Of a DNA stretch of 64,000 nucleotides, positions 1 to 7,099 are shown piece after piece. A program made the position numbers and the translations under genes. Positions within the stretch are counted from its first letter, which is position 1, and the number at the start of each line of letters is the position of its first letter. The notes under the pieces were generated by a model that did no database searches, had not been told where the DNA came from, and saw nothing but the letters and a program-made list of their open reading frames with translations. Source of the DNA: Eubacterium sp. (GTDB lineage Bacteria; Bacillota; Clostridia; Oscillospirales; Acutalibacteraceae); contig JAFUEH010000025.1 of the NCBI GenBank assembly GCA_017463985.1, forward strand, positions 104,055 through 168,054. Direction: 5' to 3'.

Positions 1-844
1 GACCGAGCTGCAGAACGCCTTTGCCTGTGCCGCGAGGCTGTTTACATTGCTGGAGGAAGCGGAGGTGCCGCCGGATCCGGAAGGCGCGTTAGCGCTGAAA
101 GAGGTGGACGGCGCCCTGCAGCTGGAGCACGTGTATTTTTCCTATACCGAGCAGCAACGGCTGATCGAGGACTTTAATCTGTCGGTCAAGCCCGGTCAAC
201 GTGTTGCCATTGTCGGGCCGACAGGCTGCGGCAAGACCACGCTGATCAACCTGCTGATGCGCTTTTATGACATCCGCAGCGGCAGCATCACGCTGGACGG
301 ACACCCCTATGACCGTATCACCGCCCGTTCGCTGCGCGAAAGCTACGGTATGGTACTGCAGGAGACTTGGCTGCAAGCCGGTACCGTGCGTGATAATATT
401 CGGCTCGGCAATCCGGATGCCAGCGAGGAGGAGGTCATTGACGCTGCCAAGCGTGCGCACGCTCACTCCTTTATCCGGCGTTTGCCGGAGGGCTATGATA
501 CCGTGCTCGGTGAGGACGGCAGCGCTTTGTCGCAGGGACAGCGGCAGCTGCTGTGCATCGCCCGTCTGATGCTGTGCCGTCCGCAGATGCTGATTTTAGA
601 CGAGGCAACCTCATCGATCGATACACGAACGGAAATACGGATTCAAAAGGCGTTTGCTGCGCTGATGGAGGGCAAAACGACCTTCATCGTAGCGCACCGG
701 CTCGCGACAATCAAGGAGGCGGACGTCATTCTGGTGATGAAGGACGGCCGGATCATCGAGCAGGGAACGCATCAAGAGCTGCTCCGTCGGCAGGGCTTTT
801 ATTACGAATTATATCATTCCCAATTCCCGACAGGTGTGCGGTGA
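1..844 (+). CDS. ABC exporter permease/ATPase, C-terminal part (5' end outside window)
   Basis: The reading frame is open from base 2, so this is the 3' end (about 280 residues) of a fused permease-ATPase exporter half-transporter. Only the end of the linker and the nucleotide-binding domain are visible. Seen: Walker A GPTGCGKTT near bases 215-241, a Q-loop (MVLQETW), the ABC signature LSQGQRQ near base 525, Walker B MLILDEATSS, and the switch His in IVAHRL. Such proteins drive ATP-dependent efflux of drugs, lipids or peptides across the membrane, usually as heterodimers with an adjacent half-transporter upstream. The substrate cannot be told. It ends just before a strong terminator, so it is the last gene of its operon. 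The Met at base 47 is internal, not the true start. Confidence 0.9.
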   Translation, partial: TELQNAFACAARLFTLLEEAEVPPDPEGALALKEVDGALQLEHVYFSYTEQQRLIEDFNLSVKPGQRVAIVGPTGCGKTTLINLLMRFYDIRSGSITLDGHPYDRITARSLRESYGMVLQETWLQAGTVRDNIRLGNPDASEEEVIDAAKRAHAHSFIRRLPEGYDTVLGEDGSALSQGQRQLLCIARLMLCRPQMLILDEATSSIDTRTEIRIQKAFAALMEGKTTFIVAHRLATIKEADVILVMKDGRIIEQGTHQELLRRQGFYYELYHSQFPTGVR

Positions 845-857
845 TTTTGGAAATTGT

Positions 858-890
858 AAAAAAGTATGCTGTCAGCATACTTTTTTCTTT
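858..890 (+). terminator. Rho-independent terminator after ABC exporter
   Basis: A 12-bp stem (AAAAAGTATGCT, 859-870, with AGCATACTTTTT, 874-885) has a 3-nt loop and leads into a T-rich run. It ends the ABC operon and sits directly before the promoter of the next gene. Confidence 0.85.
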
Positions 891-897
891 TTGACAC

Positions 898-926
898 TTG
901 TATAATTTTTTTGAATGTGTTATAAT
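898..926 (+). promoter_or_regulatory. Sigma-A type promoter of TetR-family gene
   Basis: A -35-like TTGTAT (898-903) lies 17 bp before a perfect -10 TATAAT (921-926), 25 bp upstream of the start codon at 952. A TTGACA also occurs at 891-896, but its spacing to the -10 is too long. Confidence 0.55.
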
Positions 927-951
927 ACCGAAAAATGAAGGGGTGATTAAT

Positions 952-1524
952 ATGGCTAAGGAGTCGGCTTGCACCGTCAAAACGAAAAAGAAAATGGCCG
1001 CGGCATTAAAACGGCTGATGGTGGATAATGCTTTTGAAAAAATAACGGTTTCCGAGATCACCGATGCCTGTCAGCTGCATCGCCAGACATTTTATTACCA
1101 TTTTCAAGATCGCTATGAGCTGTTGGACTGGCTGCTGTATAATGAGCTGATCGAGCCGTTCGTCACGGATATCAGCCTGGATAATATCTATAGCCATTTT
1201 TATCAGCTTTTGGATACCATGTATCGTGATAAGCAGTTTTATCAGAATGCACTGAAAATCAATATGAGCGATCTGATCAATTATATCAGCGGCGTTTCCA
1301 AAACGCAGTTTACCCTCGTGATCTCACAGCTGCGCCAAGAGCATGACCTGTTATCCAGCAGCGAGGCGGATATGGTGTTTGGTGAGTTCTTCGGCTATGG
1401 TCTTGCCGGCGTTGTGCTGAACTGGGTGCAGGGCGGTATGGAGGAAACACCTGACAAGATGGCGATGAAGGTCAGAATGATCTCCGAAATGTGTAAGGAG
1501 ATTGAAGCCCGCCGCGATAAATAA
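952..1524 (+). CDS. TetR/AcrR-family transcriptional regulator (DhaS-like)
   Basis: 190-residue DNA-binding regulator. The N-terminal helix-turn-helix (about residues 28-50) contains KITVSEITDACQLHRQTFYYHF, with the TetR pattern of F/Y-rich residues at the end of the recognition helix. The rest is helical and fits the TetR_C_8 ligand domain of DhaS-like regulators. The ATG at 952 is chosen over an upstream in-frame ATG at 898 because AAGGGG sits 9-15 bases before it and the promoter overlaps the longer version. It is monocistronic, with a terminator on each side. The target could be the upstream exporter or itself; no operator was identified. Confidence 0.85.
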   Translation: MAKESACTVKTKKKMAAALKRLMVDNAFEKITVSEITDACQLHRQTFYYHFQDRYELLDWLLYNELIEPFVTDISLDNIYSHFYQLLDTMYRDKQFYQNALKINMSDLINYISGVSKTQFTLVISQLRQEHDLLSSSEADMVFGEFFGYGLAGVVLNWVQGGMEETPDKMAMKVRMISEMCKEIEARRDK

Positions 1525-1558
1525 CGGACGCGGTGCTTCCTTAGTGTATGAACAACGT

Positions 1559-1589
1559 GAGAGGTGAGCTTATTCACCTCTCTTTTTTT
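1559..1589 (+). terminator. Rho-independent terminator
   Basis: Perfect 9-bp stem (GAGAGGTGA / TCACCTCTC) with a 6-nt loop followed by seven T. It ends the TetR-family gene. Confidence 0.9.
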
Positions 1590-1598
1590 GCGGAATTA

Positions 1599-1626
1599 TG
1601 TGACCGTTTGGGTTCTTCAATCGTTT
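1599..1626 (+). promoter_or_regulatory. Possible ECF-type promoter, autoregulatory candidate
   Basis: TGTGACC (1599-1605) and CGTTT (1622-1626) are 16 bp apart, in the general style of ECF sigma promoters (AAC-type -35 and CGT-type -10). The pair lies just upstream of the sigma gene at 1649, and no good sigma-A promoter is present there. Autoregulation is inference. Confidence 0.3.
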
Positions 1627-1648
1627 AGTTAATGAAGGGAGGGAGACG

Positions 1649-2119
1649 ATGCATACCATAGAGGAAATCTATGACAGCTATGCGGCCATGCTATATAAAA
1701 TCGCCTTTACGTATTTCGCCAATGCGGATGACAGTGAGGACGCCGTGCAAGAGGTGTTTGTGAAGTACTTGAAAAAAGCGCCTTCATTTCAGGACGAGCA
1801 GCATGAGCGCGCCTGGCTGATCCGCGTAACGCAGCGCCAGTGTCTGGATATGCTGAAGGCTCCCTCGCGCCTTCATACCGCGCTCGACGACGAAACACTG
1901 TTGGCGCATGAGGAGGATCGGGAGCTGAAGCTGGCGGTGCTGCACCGGCTGAATGCTCTGCCGCCAAAATACAAGACCGCCGTCGTGCTGCATTATTATT
2001 ACGGCTATACGGTGCGTGAAATAGCGCAAATCCTGAAAATCAGTCAATCCGCAGTGAAAATGCGCCTAAAACGCAGCAGAGAGCAGCTACAATTAGAATG
2101 GGAGAGTGAAGAGCTGTGA
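1649..2119 (+). CDS. ECF-type RNA polymerase sigma factor (sigma-70 family)
   Basis: 156-residue protein directing RNA polymerase to a small regulon. Region 2 (about residues 8-45) carries the conserved DSEDAVQEVFVKYLKK helix for -10 recognition. Region 4 (about residues 100-150) carries the helix-turn-helix TVREIAQILKISQSAVKMRL for -35 recognition. There is no region 1 or 3, which is typical of ECF factors. A strong GGGAGGGAGA ribosome site precedes ATG 1649. The stop overlaps the GTG start of the next gene (GTGA), indicating translational coupling with the membrane partner. The activating signal is unknown. Confidence 0.9.
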   Translation: MHTIEEIYDSYAAMLYKIAFTYFANADDSEDAVQEVFVKYLKKAPSFQDEQHERAWLIRVTQRQCLDMLKAPSRLHTALDDETLLAHEEDRELKLAVLHRLNALPPKYKTAVVLHYYYGYTVREIAQILKISQSAVKMRLKRSREQLQLEWESEEL

Positions 2120-3339
2120 AGCAAAAGGAACTGAAGGCGGCGCTCGACGCCGTTACCCCTGACAACTATATGAAAACGAGAATCACCGCGCAGACCACGG
2201 AACGGACGCGTGGTGTAAAGCCAAAACGGCTGAGGGTAAAAGCCTTGGTGGCCGTCGCGCTGTGCTTGGTCTTGACGGTCGGCGTGATCGGTTATGACTT
2301 ATACGGACATCGCACCGTCGTACCGGAGGAAACGGTAGCGCCGTCGGGTATGCTTTTTGCTGACGGCAGAATACCGGGCGGTATGATTTATGCCTACGCA
2401 GAGGAAGGCGTAGAAAAGGAGACGGCACTGAATACAGACGGGATCAATATTCCGGGGAATTTTCATATCGCCTTCTTCCGTAAGGCGGGTCTTTCGGAAG
2501 AGGAAATTGAACGCGCTTCACAGGCGTTATATGACAGCATGGAGCTGACCGGACCGTCGGATGTCGATTTTCCGAACGGTGCCTTTATCGGTCATGACGA
2601 CAATGAAGCGATAGAGCGGCGTACCTTTATGGAGGGTTCCTTCCGATTGGATTTGACGGAGGAGGAGCTGGCGCACCTGGCTTCGATCCACTTCTACGGT
2701 GAAAACGAATGGATGCAATTCTTCTACGATTCACCGTCGGAGTTCTACGGTGACGCACTGCGCCTTGACGGAACGCCGCAAGAACCGGATTATGCCAACC
2801 AGACAGCTGACTTTGAAATGAGCGGTGAGCATTACCGCAGAAATGTGCAGTATTATTATCAACTGCTTCGCGAGGAGGGCTTTGAGGACGCCGATCGGAG
2901 GAGCGCCGTCAGATTTTTTTATCAAACCAAAGACTATCCGGCACCTTCGTTTAGCGATATGCTGGTCGAGAATCCTGATTTTGTGATCAGTGATTTAAAG
3001 GATGTACTGCATTTTGAGGTGTATTTTACGGACGGCAGCTATACAGAAACCGTGGTGCAGGTAACCTTCGATGAGAACGGCTATATGAATATTGCTCCTT
3101 CTTTGTGCCGCTATGTCACCGCAGAGGAACAAACGGAGGTCGCCACAGAAGCCTTGACCGAAGAGGTCACAGTATCTGAGACGGAAGCTGTGACAGAGGC
3201 AGTACCGCCCGAGGAGGCTGCCGCAGCAGAGGAACGTACGGAGGAGACCGCGGATAGCGAACCGACAGTTGCTGAGGAACCGCAGTTGCCTGCGCCGTCA
3301 GTTGACGATAGCGTCAATCAGACGCAGAAAGTGGGCTGA
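2116..3339 (+). CDS. Membrane-anchored putative anti-sigma factor with acidic extracytoplasmic tail
   Basis: 407 residues beginning with GTG, overlapping the sigma gene by 4 bases. Residues 1-42 are cytoplasmic and basic. A single transmembrane segment (VKALVAVALCLVLTVGVIGY) spans about residues 42-61. About 340 residues then lie outside the membrane, and the last 70 are a low-complexity Glu/Thr/Val/Ala-rich stretch. No zinc-binding HxxxCxxC motif is visible near the N-terminus, so it is not a classical ZAS anti-sigma. The role is inferred from the coupled position and topology. The extracytoplasmic part may sense the envelope signal. It is the last gene before a strong terminator. Confidence 0.6.
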   Translation: MKQKELKAALDAVTPDNYMKTRITAQTTERTRGVKPKRLRVKALVAVALCLVLTVGVIGYDLYGHRTVVPEETVAPSGMLFADGRIPGGMIYAYAEEGVEKETALNTDGINIPGNFHIAFFRKAGLSEEEIERASQALYDSMELTGPSDVDFPNGAFIGHDDNEAIERRTFMEGSFRLDLTEEELAHLASIHFYGENEWMQFFYDSPSEFYGDALRLDGTPQEPDYANQTADFEMSGEHYRRNVQYYYQLLREEGFEDADRRSAVRFFYQTKDYPAPSFSDMLVENPDFVISDLKDVLHFEVYFTDGSYTETVVQVTFDENGYMNIAPSLCRYVTAEEQTEVATEALTEEVTVSETEAVTEAVPPEEAAAAEERTEETADSEPTVAEEPQLPAPSVDDSVNQTQKVG

Positions 3340-3423
3340 AGCATCTGCTGAAACAGCAAAAAACAGCAAAAAAATATATGCAACGGTTGTTACCGATTTG
3401 TCATAAGATTACACAATATTTAG

Positions 3424-3460
3424 AACGGAAGGTGATGTTTTTTCACCTTCCGTTCTTGCT
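3424..3460 (+). terminator. Rho-independent terminator after sigma/anti-sigma operon
   Basis: 12-bp perfect stem AACGGAAGGTGA (3424-3435) with TCACCTTCCGTT (3443-3454), followed by a weak T-rich stretch. It lies just upstream of the next promoter. Confidence 0.8.
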
Positions 3461-3475
3461 TTCGGCATAATTTGT

Positions 3476-3504
3476 TTGACAAACGCATCTATTTGTGGTA
3501 TAGT
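3476..3504 (+). promoter_or_regulatory. Sigma-A promoter of CHAP-like protein gene
   Basis: TTGACA (3476-3481), 17-bp spacer, TATAGT (3499-3504). Transcription would start near 3511, leaving a leader of roughly 127 nt before the start codon at 3638. Confidence 0.85.
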
Positions 3505-3537
3505 TTTCGAGTTCGCGTCAAAAGGAATTAACCACGT

Positions 3538-3633
3538 AGGACATCAGACAAACGATTGGTTACAAGTTTGTAACCTGTTTTGCTTCCGGTTATTTTCGGT
3601 TTGTCATGTCCTCCTAATTAATGATTGGAGACA
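3538..3633 (+). promoter_or_regulatory. Structured 5' leader with mutually exclusive stems, riboswitch-like
   Basis: A long stem pairs AGGACAT (3538-3544) plus GACAAAC (3547-3553) with GTTTGTC (3599-3605) plus ATGTCCT (3606-3612). It encloses a second hairpin, GGTTACA (3558-3564) with TGTAACC (3569-3575). The 3' strand of the long stem can instead pair with the ribosome-binding site: TGTCCTCC (3607-3614) against GGAGACA (3627-3633) with one bulged C. This on/off arrangement is typical of translational riboswitches. I do not recognise the aptamer; it does not match the c-di-GMP or c-di-AMP (ydaO) consensus as I know them. Confidence 0.5.
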
Positions 3634-3637
3634 GAAA

Positions 3638-4444
3638 ATGAAAAAAATACTATCCTGCATGATGGCGGTGGTGATGCTGCTGACAGCGTCGTTCACCGGC
3701 ACGTATGCGTATGCTGCAGAAAAGCCGACGGCAGAGGAGGTACTGGCAGAAATCCAGACGCAGACGGGCTTTGTCAGCGGCGAGACCGCTTATATTACCG
3801 GTAACTGCTACGCCTTTGTAGCGGCGGTATGCGAGCGGCTTTACGGTGTAACCTATTACGGCGAGGGGCTGTATGACAGCTATAAATGCTATCATCGCTC
3901 CGGTAATTATTACACGGTGGCAGAAATGACGACCGGTAATTCGCTGAACAGTGAAACGGTCGAGGCTATGAAGGCCTTCTTTTTAGAAAACGCTTATCCC
4001 GGTGATGTTGTCCATTACGGCAGACCGGGTGGCGGTACGCACACCTTTATGGTGCAGAGCGTGGATGAAGAAAAGTTAACGGTGTTTCAGGCCAACTGGC
4101 CGCGCAAGGATATGCCTTATGCCGCGTGCCATATTGACGAAATTTATTGGGACAGCCTGGCAGAGAACGAAAAAAGCGTTTATAATGAGGACGGAAGCCT
4201 CTATTCCATGAACGAGATCTTTGCCAACAGAATGCGCGGCGGCGCGATCGGTATCTCAGTGAACCGCTTCGGCGGCTATGAGGAGCTGTACAGTCTGCCT
4301 GCTCCGACGCTGACGAAGGAACAGCAGCAGTGCCTCGAGGAGGCGGTTGCCGTGAAGGAAGAGCTGCAGCTGTCAGAGCTTCTTCCGTCAAAAAATGCGA
4401 ACAATGCTACGATGTATAATGAACGCGGACTGTTGGTTTCCTGA
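3638..4444 (+). CDS. Secreted CHAP/NlpC-like putative cell-wall amidase or peptidase
   Basis: 268 residues starting at ATG 3638, preceded by GGAG. A Sec signal peptide is clear (MKKILSCMMAVVMLL, likely cleaved after AYA near residue 26). The domain has a Cys-His-Asn pattern like CHAP or NlpC/P60 papain-fold enzymes: Cys in NCYAFVAAV, His in GGGTHTFMV, and polar Asn in FQANW. These enzymes cut peptidoglycan peptides or amides outside the cell. A longer in-frame start at 3476 overlaps the promoter and is rejected. The family assignment rests on the motif pattern only. Expression may be set by the structured leader. Confidence 0.6.
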   Translation: MKKILSCMMAVVMLLTASFTGTYAYAAEKPTAEEVLAEIQTQTGFVSGETAYITGNCYAFVAAVCERLYGVTYYGEGLYDSYKCYHRSGNYYTVAEMTTGNSLNSETVEAMKAFFLENAYPGDVVHYGRPGGGTHTFMVQSVDEEKLTVFQANWPRKDMPYAACHIDEIYWDSLAENEKSVYNEDGSLYSMNEIFANRMRGGAIGISVNRFGGYEELYSLPAPTLTKEQQQCLEEAVAVKEELQLSELLPSKNANNATMYNERGLLVS

Positions 4445-4460
4445 CAGTCCGTATTCATTT
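4426..4460 (+). terminator. Probable terminator of CHAP-like gene
   Basis: 8-bp stem CGGACTGT (4426-4433) with ACAGTCCG (4444-4451) spans the stop codon. It is followed only by a mixed T-rich stretch, so its strength is uncertain. Confidence 0.45.
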
Positions 4461-4544
4461 TGCACAAGTGAAATGCGCCAAAGTGGACAAAAAAGGACAA
4501 TTTCGACAGGAAAAAAGTTTTTTCATATTAATTTGATAAAATGC

Positions 4545-4573
4545 TTGACATTGAATGGTCAATTGTTTATAAT
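4545..4573 (+). promoter_or_regulatory. Perfect consensus sigma-A promoter of rpsU
   Basis: TTGACA (4545-4550), 17 bp, TATAAT (4568-4573): both hexamers are perfect, as fits a highly expressed ribosomal protein gene. Confidence 0.9.
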
Positions 4574-4622
4574 CTATGCGAAAAATAAATAAACCCCCGA
4601 CGGTTCGGAGGGAGGGAAATAA

Positions 4623-4799
4623 ATGAGTCAGGTAAAAGTAAAAGAAAATGAGTCTCTTGACAGCGCTCTCAGAAGATTTAAGCGCCAGACCTCTCGCGAT
4701 GGTATCATCCAGGAGGTAAGAAAAAGAGAACATTACGAAAAGCCGTCCGTCGCTCGCAAAAAGAAGAGCGAGGCTGCTCGTAAAAGAAAGTATAAGTAA
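4623..4799 (+). CDS. rpsU: 30S ribosomal protein bS21
   Basis: 58-residue, very basic protein. Its features ([17 protein letters not shown] near the N-terminus, [12 protein letters not shown] in the middle, and a Lys/Arg-rich C-terminus ending KRKYK) are those of bS21, which sits on the small subunit near the anti-Shine-Dalgarno end of 16S rRNA and helps initiation. GGAGGGAGG lies just upstream of the ATG. It has its own perfect promoter and a strong terminator. The length is normal for Firmicutes. Confidence 0.95.
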   Translation: MSQVKVKENESLDSALRRFKRQTSRDGIIQEVRKREHYEKPSVARKKKSEAARKRKYK

Positions 4800-4805
4800 A
4801 AAGAT

Positions 4806-4828
4806 GGGCGACTTTTGTCGCCCTTTTT
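4806..4828 (+). terminator. Rho-independent terminator after rpsU
   Basis: Stem GGGCGAC / GTCGCCC with loop TTTT, followed by five T. No separate promoter is evident before aroQ 22 bases later, so partial read-through is possible. Confidence 0.9.
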
Positions 4829-4850
4829 ACCTGTTTAGAGGAATGATAGT

Positions 4851-5285
4851 ATGAAAATATTAGTCTTAAACGGCCCTAATCTCAACATGACCGGTATCCG
4901 CAAAAAGGATATTTACGGTGCGGAAACGTTGGAGGATATTAACCGCGAGCTGCAGGCCTACGGCGCGGCGAAGGGAGTGGAGCTGGCTTTTTTTCAGTCT
5001 AATCACGAGGGCGCGATCATTGACGCCATTCAGGAAAGCCGTAACCTGTACGACGGCGTGGTGATCAACGCCGGCGCCTATACGCATTATAGCTATGCGA
5101 TCCGTGACGCGATCGAAGCGGTGGCCGATTATCTGCCGTTTGTGGAGGTACATATCAGCGACATCCATCAGCGCGAGGATTTCAGAAAGAACTCGGTGAT
5201 CACCGATGTCTGTGTGCGCCAAATTTCAGGCTACGGCAAAGATAGTTATAAAATGGGTATTGATTTATTAACAGAAATACTGTAA
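4851..5285 (+). CDS. aroQ: Type II 3-dehydroquinate dehydratase
   Basis: 144 residues, the standard size of the dodecameric type II enzyme. It removes water from 3-dehydroquinate to give 3-dehydroshikimate in the shikimate pathway in the cytoplasm. Seen: N-terminal [12 protein letters not shown], the catalytic Tyr in DIYG (about residue 24), [17 protein letters not shown], and the catalytic His region [14 protein letters not shown] (about residues 101-114). A GAGG site precedes the ATG. The other aro genes are not nearby; the gene sits between rpsU and efp. Confidence 0.95.
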   Translation: MKILVLNGPNLNMTGIRKKDIYGAETLEDINRELQAYGAAKGVELAFFQSNHEGAIIDAIQESRNLYDGVVINAGAYTHYSYAIRDAIEAVADYLPFVEVHISDIHQREDFRKNSVITDVCVRQISGYGKDSYKMGIDLLTEIL

Positions 5286-5322
5286 AATAAGGTGTAATAA
5301 TTCACAATGGAGGTATAATGAT

Positions 5323-5880
5323 ATGATTTCTGCAGGTGATTTCAGAAACGGTGTAACTTTTGAAGAGGACGGCAACGTTTTGCAGGTTATTGAATTCCAG
5401 CACGTAAAGCCGGGTAAGGGCGCTGCTTTTGTCAGAACAAAGACAAAGAACGTGATTACCGGTTCTGTTGTTGAAAAGAGCTACAACCCGTCCGCGAAGT
5501 ACCCGACGGCTTATATTGAAAGAAAGGACATGGCTTATTCCTACAACGACGACGGTATGTACTATTTCATGGATAATGAAACTTATGACATGATCCCGGT
5601 TGCAGAGGCTGACCTGCCGGATAACTTCCGTTTTGTAAAGGAAAATGATATTTGTAAGATCCTGTCCTATAAGGGGAAGGTGTTTGGCGTAGAGCCGCCG
5701 ACCTTCGTGACCTTAGAGGTTACGCACACAGAGCCGGGTATGAAGGGCAATACAGCTACGAATACACTCAAGCCGGCGACGGTGGAAACCGGTGCAGAGA
5801 TCCGCGTACCGCTCTTCATCAACGAAGGCGATATGATCCGCATCGACACCAGAACCTGCGAGTATATGGAAAGAGCATAA
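5323..5880 (+). CDS. efp: Translation elongation factor P
   Basis: 185 residues, full length. EF-P binds ribosomes stalled at proline stretches and promotes peptide bond formation. Three beta-barrel domains fit: domain I with the conserved loop KPGKGAAF (about residues 29-36, Lys at the tip), then domains II and III, with the C-terminal signature [22 protein letters not shown] strong GGAGG lies before ATG 5323. The Lys at the loop tip could carry the family modification, but no modifying enzyme is nearby. Confidence 0.96.
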   Translation: MISAGDFRNGVTFEEDGNVLQVIEFQHVKPGKGAAFVRTKTKNVITGSVVEKSYNPSAKYPTAYIERKDMAYSYNDDGMYYFMDNETYDMIPVAEADLPDNFRFVKENDICKILSYKGKVFGVEPPTFVTLEVTHTEPGMKGNTATNTLKPATVETGAEIRVPLFINEGDMIRIDTRTCEYMERA

Positions 5881-5914
5881 ACCGCTAACTGATTGAACAG
5901 GAAAGGATATTGTT

Positions 5915-6337
5915 ATGGAAACAAAAGAAAGCTTAGGATATCTGAAGGGTTTGGCAGAAGGGCTGGATATTGACGAAGCGTCAAAGGAAGGCAAGGTTCT
6001 GAAGGCGATCATCAAGGTGCTCGACGAGCTGGTGGAGGATATTGACACCATGACCGAGGGCTTAATGGAACTTGGCGACGATCTTGACGCAGTGGATGAG
6101 GATCTCGCTTCCCTTGAGGAGTTTGTCTATGACGAGGATGACTGCTGCTGTGACGATGACTACGACGAGGATGATGTTGAGTTTGAAGTAGAGTGCCCGA
6201 GCTGCGGTGCAGAAATCACCGTTGATGAGGAAACCGTACTGGAGGGCAAATTTGAGTGCCCTGAATGCGGTGAGGTGCTCGAATTTGAATTCGATGATTG
6301 CGACGACGAGGATTGCGACTGTCATCACCACGAATAA
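5915..6337 (+). CDS. Acidic CD1247-like protein with C-terminal zinc ribbon
   Basis: 140 residues, extremely acidic. Residues 1-70 are helical (ESLGYLKGLAEGLDIDEASKEGK) and match the N-terminal domain known from clostridial CD1247-type proteins. Residues about 90-125 hold two Cys pairs (CPSCGAE and CPECGEV) that would bind one zinc ion. A Cys/Asp-rich stretch and an HHH tail add further possible metal ligands. Its function is unknown; its position after efp suggests co-transcription. A terminator follows. Confidence 0.65.
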   Translation: METKESLGYLKGLAEGLDIDEASKEGKVLKAIIKVLDELVEDIDTMTEGLMELGDDLDAVDEDLASLEEFVYDEDDCCCDDDYDEDDVEFEVECPSCGAEITVDEETVLEGKFECPECGEVLEFEFDDCDDEDCDCHHHE

Positions 6338-6361
6338 ATCATTATTGATACAATAATAAAA

Positions 6362-6399
6362 ATCCGGAGGTCAACGGTTGGCCTCCGGATCGTTTTTTA
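6362..6399. terminator. Bidirectional terminator between convergent genes
   Basis: 9-bp stem ATCCGGAGG (6362-6370) with CCTCCGGAT (6382-6390) has T-runs on both strands. It serves both the CD1247-like gene and the HD hydrolase gene on the opposite strand. Confidence 0.85.
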
Positions 6400-7098
6400 T
6401 TCATAGCTTATTTGTGTGCTTGTTTCCAGACTCTTTTCCAGCAGCGCTTGACCCGTCGTGTAGGCGGCGCGTACCTCGCGCAGCATATCGTTGTAAAAGG
6501 AAACGGCCGTTTGGCGGCGCTCGGCGGCGATTATCTGTCCGCGCGCTGTGTAAAACCGTGCATAGAGCTTTTCCAGCTTGAATTTATATTCCTGAAAGAA
6601 GGAGGGCAGGGAATCTGACGTGCCGTCCGATACCTTGCCGGTGCTGTCGAGACGGTAGAGCGGTTCGCCCTCCTTACCGTTATATACCAGCGTGCGCGCA
6701 ATGCCCAGCGTGCCGGTAGCGTCGATCTTATCAGCGTCAAAGAGAATCTTTGCTTCGAGGCTTTCCGGCGGATTATTGCCGCGGAAGCGGTGTGTGCCGA
6801 TGCAATGCTTGACAGCGGCAGCGAACGGCTCTGAAAAGCTGTTTTCCGTCAGAAAGATGTATGCCTTTTCCGCACCGACCTGCGCATGGCAAAGCGCCGG
6901 GTTTTCAAATTGTTCCTTCCGGCCAATGTCGTGCAGCAGGCAGGCGGCGATCAAAACATCCCAATCGGCGGCAGGCTCAGTAGCGGCGATGTCCAGCGCC
7001 GTATACAGAACGCGGTATACGTGCTCGCGGTCGTGCGCGCTGTCCTGCATACACTGCTGCATATACTGCTCTAGCAGCTGATACGCTTCCTTATTCAT
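6397..7098 (-). CDS. HD-domain metal-dependent phosphohydrolase
   Basis: 233 residues. The HD-superfamily ligands are visible in order: HDREHVYRV (first His), then CLLHDIGRKE (the HD doublet, about residue 55), a middle His, and FDADKIDATG (distal Asp). This matches small soluble uncharacterised HD hydrolases (YedJ-like), which act on phosphorylated nucleotides or other phosphoesters; the substrate is unknown. The start lies one base after the stop of the upstream antiporter gene on the same strand, so the two are one operon. Confidence 0.8.
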   Translation of the reverse strand: MNKEAYQLLEQYMQQCMQDSAHDREHVYRVLYTALDIAATEPAADWDVLIAACLLHDIGRKEQFENPALCHAQVGAEKAYIFLTENSFSEPFAAAVKHCIGTHRFRGNNPPESLEAKILFDADKIDATGTLGIARTLVYNGKEGEPLYRLDSTGKVSDGTSDSLPSFFQEYKFKLEKLYARFYTARGQIIAAERRQTAVSFYNDMLREVRAAYTTGQALLEKSLETSTQISYE

Positions 7099-7099
7099 G

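Noticed and set aside
3499-3637. Known c-di-AMP (ydaO) or c-di-GMP riboswitch in the CHAP leader
   Set aside because: The conserved core sequences of those classes, as I know them, are not present; kept as an unassigned structured leader.
3476-3637. N-terminal extension of the CHAP-like protein back to base 3476
   Set aside because: It would start inside the promoter and put 54 residues before a perfect signal peptide; the ATG at 3638 has a good ribosome site.
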